Shown here one piece after another: positions 50,955-59,864 of a stretch of 64,000 nucleotides of DNA. Position numbers and translations under genes: made by a program. Every line of letters starts with the position of its first letter. Positions within the stretch are counted from its first letter, which is position 1. The notes under the pieces were generated by a model. That model was not told where the DNA came from. It worked only from the letters and a program-made list of their open reading frames with translations, and made no database searches. This DNA comes from Xanthomarina sp. F1114. Lineage in GTDB: Bacteria; Bacteroidota; Bacteroidia; Flavobacteriales; Flavobacteriaceae. Location of the stretch: the NCBI RefSeq assembly GCF_026410255.1, contig NZ_JAPMLL010000006.1:124001-188000 (forward strand). The letters run 5' to 3'.

Positions 50955-52220
50955 ATGGAAAACCAACCCATATTTACCAACGATGCTATTGTTTTTGGCT
51001 TACTTATGCTAGCCTTGGGTTTTGTATTTTATACAGAATCTAAAAAAACCGGATTTTGGTCTGTATTCTATAAATACATTCCAGGCTTACTAATGTGCTA
51101 TTTAATACCAGCCATTTTTAATTCTCTCAATCTCATATCTGCAGATGTTTCTCAAACTTATTTTATTGCAAGCCGATATCTATTACCTGCATCTTTAGTG
51201 CTATTAACCATAAGTATTGATTTAAAAGCTATTTTTAATTTAGGTTGGAAAGCTTTGGTCATGTTTTTTACAGGAACTATTGGAATTGTAATTGGAGGAC
51301 CAATAGCTATTCTAATTATTTCTAGCTTTTCACCCGAAACCGTTGGAGGTGCTGGATTCGATGCCACTTGGCGTGGACTTGCAACATTAGCAGGAAGCTG
51401 GATTGGTGGCGGAGCCAACCAAGCAGCTATGCTAGAAATTTACGAATTTAACCAAGAACTATATGGAGGTATGGTTTTAGTAGATATTGTAGTAGCAAAT
51501 ATTTGGATGGCTGTAATATTATTAGGAATTGGAAAACGTAAGAAAATTGATGCTTGGTTAAAAGCTGATAATACAGCCATAGACGAATTACAACAAAAAG
51601 TACAGAATTTTAGCGATAAAATTACACGTATTCCTTCCTTAACCGACTATATGATTATTTTAATGTTTGCTTTTACTGCAGTAGGAATAGCTCATTTTGG
51701 GTCGGAAATAATTTCAACATATTTAACCGAAAACTTTGACGCAGTTAGCAACCCAAAAAGTGCTTTATCTTCCTTTGGGAGTAGTTTTTTCTGGTTAATT
51801 TCTATAGCTACACTTATTGGTATTTTATTATCTTTTACAAAAGCCAAAAATTACGAAGGGGCTGGCGCGAGTAAAATTGGAAGCGTCTTTATTTACATTT
51901 TAGTTGCAACCATAGGAATGAAAATGGATTTAGGTAAAATTTTCGAAAACCCTGGTCTTATTTTAATTGGTTTAGTTTGGATGGCAATCCATGCTGGCTT
52001 ACTAATTCTTGTAGCTAAACTAATAAAAGCACCTTACTTTTTCCTTGCCGTTGGAAGTCAAGCCAATGTAGGTGGTGCTGCTTCAGCTCCCGTTGTAGCT
52101 GCTGCTTTTCACCCATCCCTTGCTACCGTAGGAGCTCTTTTAGCTGTCTTTGGTTATGTGGTTGGAACCTATGGCGCCATACTTTGTGCAGAGCTGATGA
52201 AAATAGCTGCTGGAGGTTAG
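50955..52220 (+). CDS. DUF819 family membrane protein
   Basis: 421 residues with about 12 predicted membrane helices. Two similar glycine-rich segments, LAGSWIGGGANQAAMLEI and VGSQANVGGAASAPVVAAAF, are typical of DUF819 and suggest an inverted-repeat transporter fold. The substrate is unknown. It has its own promoter region after the SPFH-operon terminator, and the DUF4369 lipoprotein gene follows 51 bp after its stop. Confidence 0.88.
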   Translation: MENQPIFTNDAIVFGLLMLALGFVFYTESKKTGFWSVFYKYIPGLLMCYLIPAIFNSLNLISADVSQTYFIASRYLLPASLVLLTISIDLKAIFNLGWKALVMFFTGTIGIVIGGPIAILIISSFSPETVGGAGFDATWRGLATLAGSWIGGGANQAAMLEIYEFNQELYGGMVLVDIVVANIWMAVILLGIGKRKKIDAWLKADNTAIDELQQKVQNFSDKITRIPSLTDYMIILMFAFTAVGIAHFGSEIISTYLTENFDAVSNPKSALSSFGSSFFWLISIATLIGILLSFTKAKNYEGAGASKIGSVFIYILVATIGMKMDLGKIFENPGLILIGLVWMAIHAGLLILVAKLIKAPYFFLAVGSQANVGGAASAPVVAAAFHPSLATVGALLAVFGYVVGTYGAILCAELMKIAAGG

Positions 52221-52271
52221 TATTTAAAAAATAATTATATGATATTTGCGCTCCAAAACTATAAAACCCCT

Positions 52272-52967
52272 ATGAAAAAATTATTTGTTTTATCTGCTTT
52301 ACTATTTATCGTTTCTTGTGCAAAAGACCCTGATTTAATAGTTAAAGGTCAGGTAAAAGGCTTGAAAAAAGGAACTGTATATCTTGAAAAAGAAAGAGAT
52401 TCTGCTTTAGTAATTGTCGATTCTATGCAGTTAAATAACTCTTCGGATTTTGAGTTAAAAAGTGAATTGGAGTCTCCTGAAGCTTTTTATTTACGTTTAG
52501 ACAAAAATAACAGTAATGACACAGACACAAGAATTATGTTTTTTGCGGATAAAGGCGTTACTCAAGTAAACACCACATTAAAACACTTTGTTTCCGATGC
52601 TGTAATTACTGGTTCTGAACAACAAAAACTTTACGAAGAATTCCTAAAAGTAAAAAACAGATATAATAATAAAAAGTTAGATTTAATTAAAGAGAGTCTT
52701 GAAGCTAAAATGGAAAAAGACTCCGCAAAAATTATCTCTACAGACAAAGCCTTTGTAAGTTTAGTTAAAAGCAGATATTTATATACTGTTAATTTTGCTG
52801 TTACAAATAAAGACAGTGAGATTGCTCCATACCTAGCTTTAACAGAAATCTCGGATGCTCAAACTAAATGGTTAGACACTATAAACAACTCTTTAACTCC
52901 AAAAGTTAAAGCTTCTAAATACGGAAAAGACTTAGATGTTTATCTTAAAGAAAGAAAATCATATTAG
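52272..52967 (+). CDS. DUF4369-domain lipoprotein
   Basis: 231 residues; the start at 52272 gives a lipoprotein signal ending FIVSC (Cys16), whereas an upstream in-frame start would bury it. The DUF4369 domain (about 22-125: LIVKGQVKGLKKGTVYLEK, FELKSELESPEAFYLRLD, ADKGVTQVNTTL) usually precedes a thioredoxin domain in Bacteroidota. Here that domain is absent and a helical, lysine-rich half follows instead. The function is unknown. It ends at a strong terminator. Confidence 0.83.
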   Translation: MKKLFVLSALLFIVSCAKDPDLIVKGQVKGLKKGTVYLEKERDSALVIVDSMQLNNSSDFELKSELESPEAFYLRLDKNNSNDTDTRIMFFADKGVTQVNTTLKHFVSDAVITGSEQQKLYEEFLKVKNRYNNKKLDLIKESLEAKMEKDSAKIISTDKAFVSLVKSRYLYTVNFAVTNKDSEIAPYLALTEISDAQTKWLDTINNSLTPKVKASKYGKDLDVYLKERKSY

Positions 52968-52987
52968 AACTTATCGAATTTTAATAT

Positions 52988-53026
52988 AAAAAACGGAATT
53001 AAATAAAAGTTAATTCCGTTTTTTTT
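52988..53026 (+). terminator. Terminator after the DUF4369 gene
   Basis: AAACGGAATTAA (52991-53002) pairs with TTAATTCCGTTT (53010-53021), extended by A/T pairs, with a 7-base loop and T run. Confidence 0.87.
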
Positions 53027-53077
53027 ATACGCTTCACTTCAGTAATTCGTTATTTTGTAAAGCTATATTTTGTATAA

Positions 53078-55390
53078 ATGATTTTAAAAAACCTCATCTT
53101 AAAAAAGTGGGCAAAGAGATTTGCCTATAGTCTTTTAATAATTATCGGTCTCTTGCTAGGCTTTTATGCCAGTATTTATTTTGGACTTTGGGGAGAAGTT
53201 CCTTCAGCTAAAAAATTAGCAAACCTTAAGCAAAGTCAAGCTACACAAGTATTAGACACTAATAAAGACCTGATAGGAAAATTTTATATTTACGACAGAC
53301 AGTCCATAACTTATACAGATTTTCCGCAACATTTAATTGATGCCTTAGTTGCCACAGAAGACACAAGGTTTTACGAACATAATGGCATAGACAACACAAG
53401 TTTATTAAGAGTTTTTTTTAAAACCATTTTATTATCCGATGCCTCTTCTGGTGGAGGAAGTACCATCACTTTACAATTAGCCAAAAATTTATACGGGAGA
53501 AAAGATTATGGCTTCTTGAGCATTGTTGTAAATAAATTGAGAGAAAGCATAGTTGCACGACGTATTGAAGATGTTTACTCAAAAAAAGAAATACTGACAT
53601 TATATTTAAATACGGTTCCATTTCCTGATAACACTTACGGTATTGAAAGTGCTTCGTTAAAATTCTTTAACACAAAAACCAGGCTTTTAAATCTATCGCA
53701 ATCTGCAACACTTGTTGGTTCACTAAAAGCTAATACCGGTTATAATCCAAGACTTTATCCTGAAAGATCTCAGCAACGTAGAGATCTTGTTATAAGTTTA
53801 ATGAAAAACCAAGGAGTCATTTCAGAACAAGAAGCTGAAGAAGTCATAAACAAAGATATTGAATTAGATTATCAACATTACGATCCAAATCAAGGTTTAG
53901 CTCCATATTTTAGAGCTAGAATAAAAATACAGTTGGATTCCATTCTTCAAGAAAAGAAATACAAAAACCCTGATGGCGATAGCTATAACGTATATCATGA
54001 TGGGCTGAAAGTATATACCACTTTAGACAACACCATACAACGCTATGCCGAAGAAGCTATGCAAAAACATATGGCTAGCTTGCAACAACAGTTTGAAAAA
54101 GCCTATGGACAAAATGCGCCTTGGTTAAAAAATAAACCAGCATTTATTGCAGCTAAAAAAAGATTGAAAAAATACAGAGATTTAAAAAAGCAAGGACTAT
54201 CTGAGCAAGCAATTGAAGACAGCCTAAAAAAAACACAGGAAACAAAATTATTCTCATGGGAAGAGTCTAATATAGAACAAATTTCAACTTTAGATAGTTT
54301 AGAGTATTATTCAAAATTTCTTAATGCGGGCTTGTTAGCTTTAGACCCAACTAATGGCGGGATAAAGGCTTATGTTGGAGGTATTGATTACAGGTATTTT
54401 CAATACGATCATGTATCTCAAAGCAAACGCCAGGTTGGCTCTACCTTTAAACCTATTGTGTATACAACTGCTTTGGAAAATGGAATGGACCCCTGCTCCT
54501 ACTTTTCTATAAAAGAAGTTACTTATACAGATGTAGATAACTGGACACCTAAAAATTCATCAGAAGTTGAAGATAAAGAATTAAATTATTCTTTGGAATA
54601 TGCCTTAAGTCGATCCGTAAATACCATCTCAGTTAAAATTATACAAGAAGCAGGAGTAGCTAAAGTAATTGAACTAGCTAAAGCTATGGGAATTAAGAGT
54701 GAAATTGAAAAAGTACCTTCTATTGCTTTAGGAACTTCCAACTTAACTTTAATAGAATTAACAACAGCTTACACGTCTTATATTAATAATAGCATACCCT
54801 CAAAACCTGTATTCATAACTAAAATTGAAGACAAAAACGGAAATACAATTGCCTCTTATGAAGATTTAAATCCGAAGAACCCAAAACAAAAGGCCGCTTT
54901 TAGTGATGACACGAGACAAATTATGCTAGAACTTCTAAAAGAAACTGTTAATAACGGAACGGCTAGCAGATTGCGCTCTACCTATAACTTAAAAAATGAA
55001 ATAGCAGGAAAAACAGGAACTACACAGGATAATAAAGATGGATGGTTTGTTGGTATTATGCCAAACCTTGTAACCGTTACCTGGGTTGGAAACGATAATC
55101 AGCAAATAGGTTTTAGCAATACCAGAATTGGCCAAGGTGCTAATTCTGCATTACCTATGTTTGCTAAATTTTTACAGAAACTCAATAAGGATTCGTCTTA
55201 TAATAACATAACTCAAGCCACCTTTGAAAAACCTTCAGATCAAGTATTAAACGCTCTAGATTGTGATCTTACCAAAAAAGACGGTTTCTTCAAGCAACTC
55301 TTTGGAAAAGATAAAACTGAAGAAAAATTTAAAAAGAAGAAAAAGAAAGGCTTTTTCTCATGGTTAAAAAAAGATAAGGATTCGATTTAA
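53078..55390 (+). CDS. Bifunctional class A penicillin-binding protein (PBP1A-like)
   Basis: 770 residues. One membrane helix (about 12-36) is followed by a GT51 glycosyltransferase domain (about 60-245), with catalytic Glu94 in VATEDTRFYEH and the second site in GGGSTITLQLAKN. The transpeptidase domain (about 405-690) has Ser455 in STFK, SVN in SRSVNTI and KTGT in AGKTGTTQDNK, all complete. A lysine-rich tail ends the protein. It polymerises and cross-links peptidoglycan. It is a single gene after a terminator; ddl, the PASTA protein and the dipeptidase are elsewhere in the window. Confidence 0.95.
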   Translation: MILKNLILKKWAKRFAYSLLIIIGLLLGFYASIYFGLWGEVPSAKKLANLKQSQATQVLDTNKDLIGKFYIYDRQSITYTDFPQHLIDALVATEDTRFYEHNGIDNTSLLRVFFKTILLSDASSGGGSTITLQLAKNLYGRKDYGFLSIVVNKLRESIVARRIEDVYSKKEILTLYLNTVPFPDNTYGIESASLKFFNTKTRLLNLSQSATLVGSLKANTGYNPRLYPERSQQRRDLVISLMKNQGVISEQEAEEVINKDIELDYQHYDPNQGLAPYFRARIKIQLDSILQEKKYKNPDGDSYNVYHDGLKVYTTLDNTIQRYAEEAMQKHMASLQQQFEKAYGQNAPWLKNKPAFIAAKKRLKKYRDLKKQGLSEQAIEDSLKKTQETKLFSWEESNIEQISTLDSLEYYSKFLNAGLLALDPTNGGIKAYVGGIDYRYFQYDHVSQSKRQVGSTFKPIVYTTALENGMDPCSYFSIKEVTYTDVDNWTPKNSSEVEDKELNYSLEYALSRSVNTISVKIIQEAGVAKVIELAKAMGIKSEIEKVPSIALGTSNLTLIELTTAYTSYINNSIPSKPVFITKIEDKNGNTIASYEDLNPKNPKQKAAFSDDTRQIMLELLKETVNNGTASRLRSTYNLKNEIAGKTGTTQDNKDGWFVGIMPNLVTVTWVGNDNQQIGFSNTRIGQGANSALPMFAKFLQKLNKDSSYNNITQATFEKPSDQVLNALDCDLTKKDGFFKQLFGKDKTEEKFKKKKKKGFFSWLKKDKDSI

Positions 55391-55400
55391 ATAAGTTCTA

Positions 55401-55485
55401 CGCTGTACGGACAGATTCCAAGAAAATGGTATTTATTATTGTACAGAAAATATTTATTATTGTGCGGACAGGTCGAGACCTGTCC
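55401..55485. repeat. Direct repeats and a 20-bp palindrome after the PBP gene
   Basis: GGACAGGTC, GA, GACCTGTCC (55466-55485) is a 9-bp palindrome. Before it, AGAAAAT..TATTTATTATTGT occurs twice (from 55421 and 55445), and TACGGACAG at 55406 echoes TGCGGACAG at 55463. The arrangement suggests a partly duplicated mobile repeat. The rest of 55391-55545 holds no gene. Confidence 0.7.
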
Positions 55486-55513
55486 CTAACCCAAATTAAC
55501 ATCTTTAAAACAA

Positions 55514-55541
55514 AAAAGTCCAGTATATCTACTGAACTTTT
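55514..55541 (-). terminator. Terminator of tRNA-Thr
   Basis: Minus strand: an 11-bp stem (55530-55540 with 55515-55525) with one mismatch, a 4-base loop and a T6 run, beginning 6 bases after the tRNA 3' end. Confidence 0.72.
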
Positions 55542-55545
55542 TTTG

Positions 55546-55619
55546 AGCCGATGGAGGGACTCGAACCCACGACCTGCTGATTACAAATCAGCTGCTCTAG
55601 CCAGCTGAGCTACATCGGC
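55546..55619 (-). tRNA. tRNA-Thr (anticodon UGU)
   Basis: 74 bases on the minus strand, starting GCCGATGTAGCTCAGCTGG. The acceptor stem GCCGATG/CATCGGC has seven pairs and the discriminator is U. The D-arm has AGCTCAGCTGGCTAGAGC, the anticodon loop is TTTGTAA with anticodon TGT, and the T-arm contains GGTTCGAGTCC. CCA is not encoded. A terminator follows. Confidence 0.97.
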
Positions 55620-55676
55620 GAAACAGGATGCAAATATAATCGGGAAAATATAATTTGCAAATGTTTTTTAATGTTT

Positions 55677-55946
55677 TTATCCTAGTTTATTAATTTTTTC
55701 AACTAAAGTTCTTCCTTTGTCTTCAAGTTCCTTGTTAATAGCTTTGAAATGTGCTTTTTTATCTTCCACACCTCTAGCATTTACCTTAGCTATTAATTCG
55801 TCAAAAGTAACAATAGCTTCATCAATAATAGCCTCACTCTTTTTATTGTCTTTACTTTTGTTTGCGTATTCCCAAACGTAAACCGCTTCAATAATATCTC
55901 CTAAAACGTAATTGATATCTTTTTTTAAATCCCTTTTATTAGCCAT
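55677..55946 (-). CDS. Small helical protein, unknown
   Basis: 89 residues, charged and predicted all-helical, starting MANKRDLKKDINYVLGDII, with a central DEAIVTFDELIAKVN and ending LVEKINKLG. It has no signal or membrane segment. I recall similar proteins in Flavobacteriaceae but know no function. A -7 box lies 24 bp upstream and tRNA-Thr lies downstream on the same strand. Confidence 0.72.
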   Translation of the reverse strand: MANKRDLKKDINYVLGDIIEAVYVWEYANKSKDNKKSEAIIDEAIVTFDELIAKVNARGVEDKKAHFKAINKELEDKGRTLVEKINKLG

Positions 55947-55969
55947 GATCTTGTTTTTAAAAATTTTGA

Positions 55970-55977
55970 CAAAAGTA
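55970..55977 (-). promoter_or_regulatory. -7 box for the 89-residue protein gene
   Basis: The minus strand reads TACTTTTG, an exact TAnnTTTG match, 24 bp before the ATG. Confidence 0.5.
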
Positions 55978-56030
55978 GTTAATTTAATTGTAATCTCTAC
56001 ACTTCATACTCATCTTAGTTAGAAAGAAAA

Positions 56031-57002
56031 TTATACATAAACCTCCAAGGCTTTGGTATTTTTAGAAGAAATTTCAAATTGTTCAATACTTGCCGGTATC
56101 AGCAAGGTTTCTCCTTGAACAATTACTTCGGTTATAGATTCTGTTTTAATACATAATTCTCCTTCTAAACACATATATATAATAAAGGAATCGTAGTTAT
56201 TTTCTTTTTTAAGAGTCTGATTAAGTTCTATATAATTAGTAGTAAAATAAGGACAACTAACCACTCTATTAGATGCGTTAGGTGTTTTATTATAATCAAT
56301 CCTAAAATCATTAGGTAGATTAAAATCGAAAGCATCCATAGCTAAATCAATATGTAATCCCCGTTTGTTTCCGTTAGAGTCTACACGATCCCAGTCGTAA
56401 ACACGATAAGTTATATCGCTTGTTTGTTGAATTTCAGCTAGCAAAACTCCAGCACCAATAGAATGTATTAGTCCACCTTCAATAAAGTAAGCATCTCCTG
56501 TTTTTACTTTATCAAAATTTAAAATCTCTGTTAGTGTATTGCTATTAAGATGCTTTAAGTACTTTTCTGAAGTCATTTTTTGATTAAACCCTACCATCAA
56601 ATTTGCTCCTGAATCAGCTTGCATCACATACCACATCTCAGTTTTTCCAAAAGAATTATGTCGTTTCGCAGCAATATCATCATTTGGATGCAATTGGATA
56701 GATAAATCTTCTTTGGCGTCTATAAACTTAATAAGTAAAGGAAAAGTGTTTCCAAACTTCTTAAAATTTTTCTTACCAATTAAGTCTTCCTTATAAGTAC
56801 TTAATAATTGCTTTAAAGATTTTCCTTCTAAGTTTCCATTGGCAACAATAGACGTATCCCCTTCTACATCACTAATTTCCCAGCTTTCACCCATATTTGG
56901 TAAATTACTGTTTTTATTAAGCACGGTTTTTAGTTTTTCTCCACCCCAGATTTTCTCTTTTAAGATGGGATGAAATTTAATAGGATACAAATTGATTTTC
57001 AT
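56031..57002 (-). CDS. manA: Mannose-6-phosphate isomerase, class I
   Basis: A 323-residue zinc cupin enzyme interconverting fructose-6-P and mannose-6-P for GDP-mannose and surface glycans. Zinc ligands are visible in SIQLHPNDD (Gln, His), KTEMWYVM (Glu) and GGLIHSIGAG (His). IWGGEKLKTVLNK at the N-terminus is typical. The ATG at 57002 is chosen; a GTG seven codons upstream is in frame. It follows queD on the same strand after 60 bp. Confidence 0.93.
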   Translation of the reverse strand: MKINLYPIKFHPILKEKIWGGEKLKTVLNKNSNLPNMGESWEISDVEGDTSIVANGNLEGKSLKQLLSTYKEDLIGKKNFKKFGNTFPLLIKFIDAKEDLSIQLHPNDDIAAKRHNSFGKTEMWYVMQADSGANLMVGFNQKMTSEKYLKHLNSNTLTEILNFDKVKTGDAYFIEGGLIHSIGAGVLLAEIQQTSDITYRVYDWDRVDSNGNKRGLHIDLAMDAFDFNLPNDFRIDYNKTPNASNRVVSCPYFTTNYIELNQTLKKENNYDSFIIYMCLEGELCIKTESITEVIVQGETLLIPASIEQFEISSKNTKALEVYV

Positions 57003-57062
57003 ATATTTTTTAAACAAACCCACAAGCTTAAACCAAACTTGGGGGTTGATGATTTGTTTATT

Positions 57063-57473
57063 TTAATCTCCAGAATAACTTACAAAGTTACGAGGTGTCT
57101 CGTAAAGTGTAATTTCTAATTCTAAATCTGATTTTAGACGTGGTTTTATTTTTTTATAAATAACCACAACAATATTTTCGGCTGTTGGATTAAGGTCTTT
57201 AAATTCTTCAACCTCAAGATTCAAGTTTTTATGATCGAAAGCATCTTCCACCTCTTCTTTTATTAGGTCTTTTAAAACTTTCATATCTATAACAAAACCT
57301 GTTTCTTTATCTATTTTGCCAGTAACACTAACTATAATTTCATAATTGTGGCCATGAAAATTAGGATTGTTACATTTTCCGAAAACAGCATGGTTCTTCT
57401 CGTCGCTCCAGTCTTTTCTATACAATCTATGAGCAGCGTTAAAGTGTCCTTTCCTATTAACAGTTACCTTCAT
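57063..57473 (-). CDS. queD: 6-carboxy-5,6,7,8-tetrahydropterin synthase QueD
   Basis: A 136-residue member of the PTPS family in queuosine/7-deazaguanine synthesis. Zinc histidines: FNAAHRL and FHGHNYE. Catalytic Cys is in FGKCNNPNFHGH, with Asp/His in DAFDHKNLN and Glu in EITLYETPRNF. The Cys spacing fits QueD rather than a pyruvoyl-tetrahydropterin synthase. Other queuosine genes are not in the window. Its start overlaps the idi stop by 4 bp. Confidence 0.92.
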   Translation of the reverse strand: MKVTVNRKGHFNAAHRLYRKDWSDEKNHAVFGKCNNPNFHGHNYEIIVSVTGKIDKETGFVIDMKVLKDLIKEEVEDAFDHKNLNLEVEEFKDLNPTAENIVVVIYKKIKPRLKSDLELEITLYETPRNFVSYSGD

Positions 57474-57997
57474 TTTTTAGTTATATTAATATGGTCGTAA
57501 AATTTATCGAATATAATTTTAAACCATTCTGTGTAAATTTCCGGTTGGACTTTCATGTCTTTTTTAACATCCTCTAAAGGCATCCATTTCCAGTTTGAAA
57601 CTTCGTCTGGATTAATATTTGGACTATCATTATAATATCCAATCATTATATGGTCGAATTCGTGTTCTGTCAAACCATTATCAAAAGGAGCTTTATATAT
57701 AAACGAGATGGATTCTTCTAAAGAGGTTACAAAGCCCATTTCTTCTTGTAATCTACGTTTTCCTGCCTGAATATTAGATTCTCCGTCTCTTTGATGACTG
57801 CAACAAGTGTTGGCCCATAAGTCTGGAGAATGGTATTTATGTGAAGCTCTTTGCTGTAACATCAATTCATTTTTGTCGTTAAAAACAAAAACCGAAAAAG
57901 CACGATGTAGCAAACCTTTTTCATGAGCTTCTAATTTTGGCATAAGCCCAATTGGCTTATCCTTTTCATTTACTAAAATTACTTGTTCTTCAATCAT
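57470..57997 (-). CDS. idi: Isopentenyl-diphosphate delta-isomerase, type 1
   Basis: A 175-residue Nudix-fold enzyme converting IPP to DMAPP in isoprenoid synthesis. The active-site Cys is in ANTCCSHQRDGES. The Nudix-like GKRRLQEEMGFV segment and the metal-binding Glu in LTEHEFDHIMIG are present. The substrate-binding start LVNEKDKPIG is typical. It is first of a run idi-queD-manA on the minus strand, coupled to queD by a 4-bp overlap, and diverges from prfC. Confidence 0.95.
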   Translation of the reverse strand: MIEEQVILVNEKDKPIGLMPKLEAHEKGLLHRAFSVFVFNDKNELMLQQRASHKYHSPDLWANTCCSHQRDGESNIQAGKRRLQEEMGFVTSLEESISFIYKAPFDNGLTEHEFDHIMIGYYNDSPNINPDEVSNWKWMPLEDVKKDMKVQPEIYTEWFKIIFDKFYDHINITKK

Positions 57998-58094
57998 ATT
58001 GTAAAAATAACATTCAAAAGTTTAAAAATACGCCAAACTTTTCACAAAATTAAAAACCCGCGTAAACTATCATTTATTTTGCGTTTAATAATAG

Positions 58095-58102
58095 TATCTT
58101 TG
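58095..58102 (+). promoter_or_regulatory. -7 box for prfC
   Basis: TATCTTTG followed by CA, an exact TAnnTTTG match, 21 bp before the ATG. Confidence 0.55.
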
Positions 58103-58123
58103 CAACCCATTTGCAAGAAATAT

Positions 58124-59710
58124 ATGAGTTTTATAACAGAGATTAACAGACGAAGAACTTTTGGAATTATTGCCCATCCCGATGCCGGTAAAACCACACT
58201 TACAGAAAAATTATTATTGTTTGGTGGCGCCATCCAAGAAGCTGGGGCTGTAAAAAGCAATAAAATAAAGAAAGGAGCTACTAGTGATTTTATGGAAATT
58301 GAGCGTCAACGTGGAATTTCGGTAGCTACTTCGGTATTAGCTTTCGAGTATGAAGGAATAAAAATAAATATTCTGGATACACCTGGGCACAAGGATTTTG
58401 CCGAAGACACTTTTAGAACGCTAACTGCTGTAGATAGTGTAATTGTTGTTGTAGACGTTGCAAAAGGGGTTGAGGAGCAAACGGAAAAGTTAGTTGAAGT
58501 TTGTAGAATGCGAAATATTCCTATGATTGTGTTTATTAATAAACTGGATCGTGAAGGAAAGGATGCTTTTGATTTACTGGATGAAGTAGAACAAAAACTT
58601 GGATTAAGTGTAGTACCCATGAGTTTCCCTATAGGAATGGGTTACGATTTTAAAGGTATTTATAATCTTTGGGAAAAAAACATCAACCTTTTTAGCGGAA
58701 GTAGTAGAAAGAATATAGAAGAAACTATAGAGATTTCAAATTTAGAATCTGAAGAAATAGATAATCTAATTGGAAAAGAAGCAGCAGAAACTCTCCGTGA
58801 AGAAGTAGAACTTGTAGAAGGTATATATCCTAAATTTGACAGAGACGATTATTTGAATGGAAAACAACAGCCAGTCTTTTTTGGGTCTGCTTTAAATAAT
58901 TTTGGGGTTAGAGAACTATTGGATTGCTTTATAGAAATAGCACCAAAACCAAGACCTAAACAAAGTGAAGAAAGGTTAGTAAAACCAGAAGAAAAAGACT
59001 TCACTGGATTTGTTTTTAAAATTCATGCTAATATGGATCCAAATCATCGCGACCGTTTAGCATTTATTAAAATTGTTTCAGGATTGTTTGAACGCAATAA
59101 ACCTTATTTACACGTTAGAAATAATAAAAAAATGAAGTTTTCTAGTCCCAATGCTTTCTTTGCTGAAAAGAAAGAAATTGTGGATATCTCTTATCCAGGA
59201 GATATTGTTGGAATACATGATACCGGAAACTTTAAAATTGGAGATACCTTAACACAAGGCGAAATTATAAATTATAAAGGGGTTCCAAGCTTTAGTCCAG
59301 AACACTTTAGATATATTAACAACGCAGATCCATTAAAATCTAAACAACTTTATAAAGGAATTGATCAATTAATGGACGAAGGAGTTGCACAGCTATTTAC
59401 TTTAGAACTAAATGGAAGAAAAGTAATTGGAACTGTTGGCGCTTTACAATATGAGGTTATCCAATACAGATTGGAACACGAGTATGGCGCAAAATGTACT
59501 TACGAGAACTTAAATGTCCATAAAGCTTGTTGGGTTGAGGCAAAAGATCCAAAAAGTGATGAGTACATCGAATTTTTAAGAGTAAAACAACGCTATTTGG
59601 CAAAAGACAAGCAAGATCAGTTAGTGTTTTTAGCAGATTCACCTTTTTCATTACAAATGACACAGCAGAAATATCCTAATATTATATTTCATTTTACTTC
59701 AGAATTCTAA
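58124..59710 (+). CDS. prfC: Peptide chain release factor 3
   Basis: A 528-residue GTPase that removes RF1/RF2 from the ribosome after termination. G1 is AHPDAGKTTLTEKL, switch I has ERQRGISVATSV, G3 is DTPGHKDFAEDT and G4 is FINKLDREG. The RF3 C-terminal domain follows (QVKQRY-like tail, here LRVKQRYLAKDKQ). The start MSFITEINRRRTFG matches the family; the frame is open 47 codons further up but overlaps idi. Length is normal. Confidence 0.96.
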   Translation: MSFITEINRRRTFGIIAHPDAGKTTLTEKLLLFGGAIQEAGAVKSNKIKKGATSDFMEIERQRGISVATSVLAFEYEGIKINILDTPGHKDFAEDTFRTLTAVDSVIVVVDVAKGVEEQTEKLVEVCRMRNIPMIVFINKLDREGKDAFDLLDEVEQKLGLSVVPMSFPIGMGYDFKGIYNLWEKNINLFSGSSRKNIEETIEISNLESEEIDNLIGKEAAETLREEVELVEGIYPKFDRDDYLNGKQQPVFFGSALNNFGVRELLDCFIEIAPKPRPKQSEERLVKPEEKDFTGFVFKIHANMDPNHRDRLAFIKIVSGLFERNKPYLHVRNNKKMKFSSPNAFFAEKKEIVDISYPGDIVGIHDTGNFKIGDTLTQGEIINYKGVPSFSPEHFRYINNADPLKSKQLYKGIDQLMDEGVAQLFTLELNGRKVIGTVGALQYEVIQYRLEHEYGAKCTYENLNVHKACWVEAKDPKSDEYIEFLRVKQRYLAKDKQDQLVFLADSPFSLQMTQQKYPNIIFHFTSEF

Positions 59711-59864
59711 AATTTATACCATAAATAGAATTTTTGTTGCTGTTTTACTAATAATGTTAATAACCTTTTAATAATTAGGCTTTAAGATCTCTTTCTTAAT
59801 TTAATTATTAGATATTTTTATAGTTTCAATATAAACATGTCTTTTTTAAAGTTGCTATATTTAA

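Noticed and set aside
55426-55608. 60-codon plus-strand ORF over the tRNA-Thr gene
   Set aside because: Its C-terminal half is the antisense translation of the tRNA (RWRDSNPRPADYKS type), a well-known artefact; the rest lies in repeat DNA.
57983-58123. N-terminal extension of prfC (47 codons)
   Set aside because: It overlaps the idi start and the prfC promoter box; RF3 proteins begin at the MSFITEINRRR position.
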